Origin: Candidatus Sericytochromatia bacterium
GTDB taxonomy: Bacteria; Cyanobacteriota; Sericytochromatia; UBA7694
Assembly (NCBI GenBank): GCA_913773825.1
Contig: CAJYHH010000081.1
Location: forward strand, 1 to 9,517
Direction of reading: 5' to 3'
DNA length: 9,517 nt
The position numbers and the translations under genes are program-made. The notes below the pieces were generated by a model that searched no databases, was not told where the DNA came from, and was given only the letters and a program-made list of their open reading frames with translations. Shown piece by piece: positions 6,341 to 9,517 of this stretch (positions are counted from its first letter, which is position 1; each line of letters begins with the position of its first letter).

Positions 6341-8017
6341 TCAGGCACCTGACTGTTGCTGACACCAGTTCTGCCACAGGGTTCGACAAAATGCAGAGAA
6401 CTCAGCCACCTGACGTTCGCCATCACAAAGCGGTGATTGTAAAATTCGCCCACGCAGTTCCTGGCGCCAATTTGCTGTAACTTCAGCCTGAGTCAGATTT
6501 AAAGCTTTTGCAACATAGTCTTCAGCGTCTAAAGCGATAAAATCAGGGCTCTTGAGGCTCTTGGCAAGAGACTGATTGATTTGACGGCCACCGCTTAAGC
6601 CCAGCACAGGAACACCCATCCAGGCGGCATCACAGGTGCTGAGTGCACCAGCATAAGGCCAGGTATCTAATACACAATCCTGAGTCTGCAAAAAACTAAA
6701 GTAGTCAGGCTGCTGAGTATTATCAGCAAACAACACTTGTTTGAGATTGCCACCGGCTTCACGCCAGCGTTGCTTAAGCTGCTCGCGCAAAAGCGCGTCG
6801 GTATAAGCCTGATTTTTAAACGTCAATTGAGCTTGGGGAATCGCATTAAGCACCTTTGCCCATAACTGCAGAGAGCGAGCGGTGATTTTATTGGGTGAAC
6901 CTAATACCGCCAAGCGAGCGGGCTGCTCAGCTTGTGGTTCACCGGGCTCAGGCGAGTGAACGGGGGGCCGCCAGTGAAAAAAGCTGCTTTGCAGCAGATA
7001 GTTCTCATCGGGTTGAGCCAATGCCAGAGACGGCAATAATTCAGCATCCGTTAAAATCGCTTGATAGACACCCGGAACAGGCAAAAAAGGTGGGTTTGAA
7101 GCCGCCAAAACCTGAATTGGCACAGGCTGCAGAGCCAAACTCGGCAGGCGCAAGGGATTAAATAAACCGCTGAGATCAATCAGGATATCAATTTGGTCAC
7201 GCTGAACCTGGGCATAAAAGGCGTAAGCATCCAGCTCCTGAGTAAATCGAATCATGGCAAAAACATCTGATTCTAAGGGCTGACCCTGATCACAATAGGC
7301 ATAAAGTGAATACTTTTCTGGGTCCAGACCTTTAAACAACATCCCATAACCCAGTTCAACCGGTGCAGCACCCCATTCATTTGAAACAAAACCCAGCCGC
7401 AAAAGGCGCTCAGGCTCTGGCGTTTGAGAATAAATCTGGCTAGGGGGTAAAAAAGCGCCAAGATGTCGTTGTCGCCAATGGGCAAGGCCGTTTGCAAGCG
7501 CTGAATAATCAAGCTGATCCTCACTAAAAGCGTTAATCAGCAAAAGGGCATCCAGACTGGGTCGCCAGCTACGCCAACTCTGACCAAAGCCGTGTTGTTC
7601 AAACAGTTCAGTCATAACCGGCGTTAAAAGCTGGGTCGAAAGTTCAGTTAAAGCGGCTCTTTGACCTGTCAGCTGCAGCAGGCTAACCCGCTCCTGCCAG
7701 AGCGGCAGCTGCCAGGGCTGGCGCTGGAGTAACTCAGCTAAGATCTCATTGGCCAATAAATACTGGCCCTGATCGCGCTCTAAAAGCGCAAGGTTGAGTT
7801 TGGCTTCATAGAGACCGCCAGCTTGTTTAAACGCCGCTCTGGCGGCATCTATCTGTCCCCGTGAGCGGTAATAATAACCCAGCCCAAAAAAGAGCCAAGG
7901 GTGTCGAGCATCAAGCCGTTTAGCCTGACTCAGGATCGATTCAGCTTCGGACCAATTTTGGTTTGAGCAGGCGCTGCGCAGCTGAGCCAACAGCGCCTGC
8001 CAGCGTGAATCAGCCAT
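6341..8017 (-). CDS. TPR and O-GlcNAc transferase-like (GT41/SPINDLY-type) glycosyltransferase
   Basis: The gene encodes 558 residues from an ATG at 8015-8017 that overlaps the upstream stop by 8 nt (ATGGCTGA); a GTG at 8077 in frame is less likely. Residues 1-140 carry three to four TPR-like helix pairs (for example HPWLFFGLGYYYRSRGQIDA). From about 205 the protein matches the two-lobed GT41 catalytic region: LRLGFVSNEW (206-215), DILIDLSGL (277-285), PVPIQV (298-303), LGSPNKITARSLQLWAKVL (372-390) whose Lys377 fits the UDP-binding Lys, VLDTWPYAGALSTCDAAWMG (449-468) and SPLCD (528-532). GT41 enzymes transfer a sugar from a UDP or GDP donor to Ser/Thr of proteins. Oddly, GAAP (216-219) stands where related enzymes have the active-site His-Pro, so activity or donor may differ. 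No signal peptide is present, so it should be cytoplasmic. The family call is good; donor and target are unknown. Confidence 0.82.
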   Translation of the reverse strand: MADSRWQALLAQLRSACSNQNWSEAESILSQAKRLDARHPWLFFGLGYYYRSRGQIDAARAAFKQAGGLYEAKLNLALLERDQGQYLLANEILAELLQRQPWQLPLWQERVSLLQLTGQRAALTELSTQLLTPVMTELFEQHGFGQSWRSWRPSLDALLLINAFSEDQLDYSALANGLAHWRQRHLGAFLPPSQIYSQTPEPERLLRLGFVSNEWGAAPVELGYGMLFKGLDPEKYSLYAYCDQGQPLESDVFAMIRFTQELDAYAFYAQVQRDQIDILIDLSGLFNPLRLPSLALQPVPIQVLAASNPPFLPVPGVYQAILTDAELLPSLALAQPDENYLLQSSFFHWRPPVHSPEPGEPQAEQPARLAVLGSPNKITARSLQLWAKVLNAIPQAQLTFKNQAYTDALLREQLKQRWREAGGNLKQVLFADNTQQPDYFSFLQTQDCVLDTWPYAGALSTCDAAWMGVPVLGLSGGRQINQSLAKSLKSPDFIALDAEDYVAKALNLTQAEVTANWRQELRGRILQSPLCDGERQVAEFSAFCRTLWQNWCQQQSGA

Positions 8018-9517
8018 CCCAGCGAATAAAGGCAGATACAACCGGACCGCTATAAGGCCCGTATTGGCGCCAGCCACCGTCTACACCAAAGGCAAAATCA
8101 GGCGAAGCTTGCCAATGTAAACCCAGCAAACCGGTTCCCCCAAACACCACATCCTGTGAGTTTAAAGGCCCAATGGCACCGCCACCCCGCACACCTAAAG
8201 CTAAAATCAGCTGACGGAAAAACCATTTTTTCTGCAGGTATAATTCACCAACGCCCACGCTATCGGTGCCAATTGAGCCCCCCAGACCTAAGTAAAGCTC
8301 AGACGCGCCAAACCAGGGGCCAATATTGCCGTCAATATCTAAGCCCCCCCCAAATGAGAGACCCGATGAGCCCGCAATGCCCGTGCCCATTTGCGGCACA
8401 AACATTCCGCCCCCGCGCAGATTAACCCCAAAACCTGCTTTGGGGTATTCAACCACCTGATCCCCCAGCTCAAAGTCACGGCCGACAATAATCGGCTGGC
8501 TAACTAAGCCATCAAGACCCAGTTCACGCACTTTGACATAGCCCACTTCACGGCTTTGACCATCATCGATGTATTCAATAATTTTATAGCTAGAATCCAG
8601 ATCAATGCCCAAGCTGGTCGGGGTCTCGCCCTCACCCAATGAAATCCCAACCCGATCACGCTTCATGTCGGGCTCGCTGACTTCGGCCCGAATTAAAAAC
8701 TCACTTAAACCTCTGACTGAGGCAATCACAGAACTGTAGCCAATGCTATCAACCGCAGTGCGCATCATATAATTGACCGGGTCGAGATTTTCGATCTGGC
8801 GCAGATTGCGATTAATGCTTGAGTTTTTGCGTAGCTGGGTTAATAACGCTTCACGGTCACTTGAGCTGAGTCCCGACTCGGGATTAATTTTATCTGATGC
8901 TGTACGACCTTCGTTATAGCTTGCAGCCGCATCGGCAACTTCAGACGCTGTGACCCGGTAAACGTTTTTACGGCTAATCGACCAATCGTCTTGCAGAGTT
9001 CGATAACGCTTTGGCGTGTCGCCAGTCAGGTTCCAAAGCTCCATTTCGAGATCAACGTCAGATTCAGCATGAAACTGCCAGTCACCAGACATGGGGTTTT
9101 TGCTGTTAGAGGGATAAGGCCCGTCAATTGAAATCTCACCAAATTCCCACTGGGGCACAAATACCCAGGCCGAATTGGCAATCTTTTGCGTTTCGCTCCA
9201 GCTGACAACCTTATCGCCAAAACGCGGATCTGCAACTTCACGACCCGCAGCAAGATCGCCGGCTACTTCACGGATATAGTCCCGCGTTTGTTGAATAAAG
9301 CTGCTGAAGTCCATATCCAGTGACGTACCGGCCAGATGATAGTCAAAGCGCGGAAAGCCCAGCTGAAAAGCTCTAGCCAGAGCCTGGTTGACAGCATAAT
9401 CCTGAGGATAAAAAAATGAAATATATTTTCGCTCATAACGCTGGATTTGGCCGGAGTCTTCAGAGACCTGCGCTTGAGCAGTCAAACCAGTAAACGGCAG
9501 GATGGACAGGGCCAACA
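8010..9517 (-). CDS. Exported protein with SH3-like segment and glycine-rich C-terminal beta domain (partial, N-terminus beyond right edge)
   Basis: The frame is open to the right edge. The visible start (LALSILPFTGLTAQA) is the end of a signal peptide with a likely cut after AQA, before QVSEDSG, so the true start lies beyond 9517. About 501 residues are visible. The N-terminal half is mixed and not recognised. Residues about 290-357 (from VGISLGEG through GYVKVREL to FELGDQVVEYP) look like the small beta domain with a G-D-x-V close seen in CsgG/FlgT-type envelope proteins; this likeness is weak. Residues 360-501 are Gly-rich with alternating aromatic and aliphatic residues (GGGMFVPQMG, LYLGLGGSIG, FAFGVDGGWRQYG), consistent with beta hairpins of an outer-membrane or surface protein, though the last residues (RWDG) lack the terminal Phe typical of barrels. 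The stop overlaps the GT41 start by 8 nt, so the two are probably made together. Function unknown. Confidence 0.75.
   Translation of the reverse strand, partial: LALSILPFTGLTAQAQVSEDSGQIQRYERKYISFFYPQDYAVNQALARAFQLGFPRFDYHLAGTSLDMDFSSFIQQTRDYIREVAGDLAAGREVADPRFGDKVVSWSETQKIANSAWVFVPQWEFGEISIDGPYPSNSKNPMSGDWQFHAESDVDLEMELWNLTGDTPKRYRTLQDDWSISRKNVYRVTASEVADAAASYNEGRTASDKINPESGLSSSDREALLTQLRKNSSINRNLRQIENLDPVNYMMRTAVDSIGYSSVIASVRGLSEFLIRAEVSEPDMKRDRVGISLGEGETPTSLGIDLDSSYKIIEYIDDGQSREVGYVKVRELGLDGLVSQPIIVGRDFELGDQVVEYPKAGFGVNLRGGGMFVPQMGTGIAGSSGLSFGGGLDIDGNIGPWFGASELYLGLGGSIGTDSVGVGELYLQKKWFFRQLILALGVRGGGAIGPLNSQDVVFGGTGLLGLHWQASPDFAFGVDGGWRQYGPYSGPVVSAFIRWDG

Noticed and set aside
6300..6360. 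Intrinsic terminator after the GT41 gene
   Set aside because: CCTGA-G-TCAGG followed by TTTT is seen around the stop codon, but the arms leave a one-base loop and the stem would be too short to be convincing.
6895..7161. + strand open frame opposite the GT41 gene
   Set aside because: It lies fully within a well-supported gene, shows no domain, and has no promoter or ribosome binding site of note.
8018..8077. Longer N-terminus of the GT41-like protein from a GTG at 8077
   Set aside because: The extra 20 residues lie within the end of the exported protein gene, and the ATG at 8017 gives a typical short overlap and a natural TPR start.

Overview
All genes in this 9.5 kb window lie on the minus strand, so in order of transcription it reads from right to left. 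The order is: an exported protein with a glycine-rich C-terminus (8010-9517, N-terminus off the right edge); a TPR/O-GlcNAc-transferase-like (GT41, SPINDLY-type) protein (6341-8017); a small lipoprotein (5823-6257); a UDP-glucose 4-epimerase, GalE (4840-5823); a very large membrane-spanning Ser/Thr kinase with C-terminal TPRs (1412-4861); and a membrane-anchored HEAT-repeat protein (1-1332, C-terminus off the left edge). No tRNA, rRNA, CRISPR array, insertion sequence or phage gene was seen. Coding density is very high; the only gaps are 83 bp (6258-6340) and 79 bp (1333-1411).

Organism: a Gram-negative-type (diderm) bacterium is suggested by the diacylglyceryl-lipoprotein signal, the signal peptide and the likely outer-membrane-type protein. 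The kinase carries LVDFGAVK and GTLGYMP-EQ motifs that are typical of cyanobacterial-type Ser/Thr kinases, and the kinase-TM-TPR layout is also common there. No photosynthesis gene is visible. A cyanobacterium or a non-photosynthetic relative (Melainabacteria/Sericytochromatia-like) is a reasonable but unproven guess.

Layout and expression: the exported protein and the GT41 gene overlap by 8 nt. The lipoprotein and galE overlap by 1 nt (TAGTG, with a GTG start). galE and the kinase overlap by 22 nt. None of these downstream starts has a good Shine-Dalgarno, so translational coupling is likely. The lipoprotein and the HEAT gene, which follow the two gaps, do have Shine-Dalgarno sequences and a plausible sigma-70-type promoter. 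This splits the window into three transcription blocks: exported protein + GT41; lipoprotein + galE + kinase; HEAT protein onward.

How they may work together (inference): GalE makes UDP-galactose and possibly UDP-GalNAc, and a GT41-like enzyme would use a UDP-sugar to modify Ser/Thr on proteins. The kinase contains a roughly 460-residue acidic, Ser/Thr-rich disordered linker that could be a target of either modification. The window could therefore hold an envelope-linked signalling and protein-glycosylation locus. The most unusual points are the kinase's degenerate ATP-binding lobe beside an intact catalytic loop, its 14-unit 12-bp coding repeat, and a GT41 domain that appears to lack the His-Pro of the family's active site.
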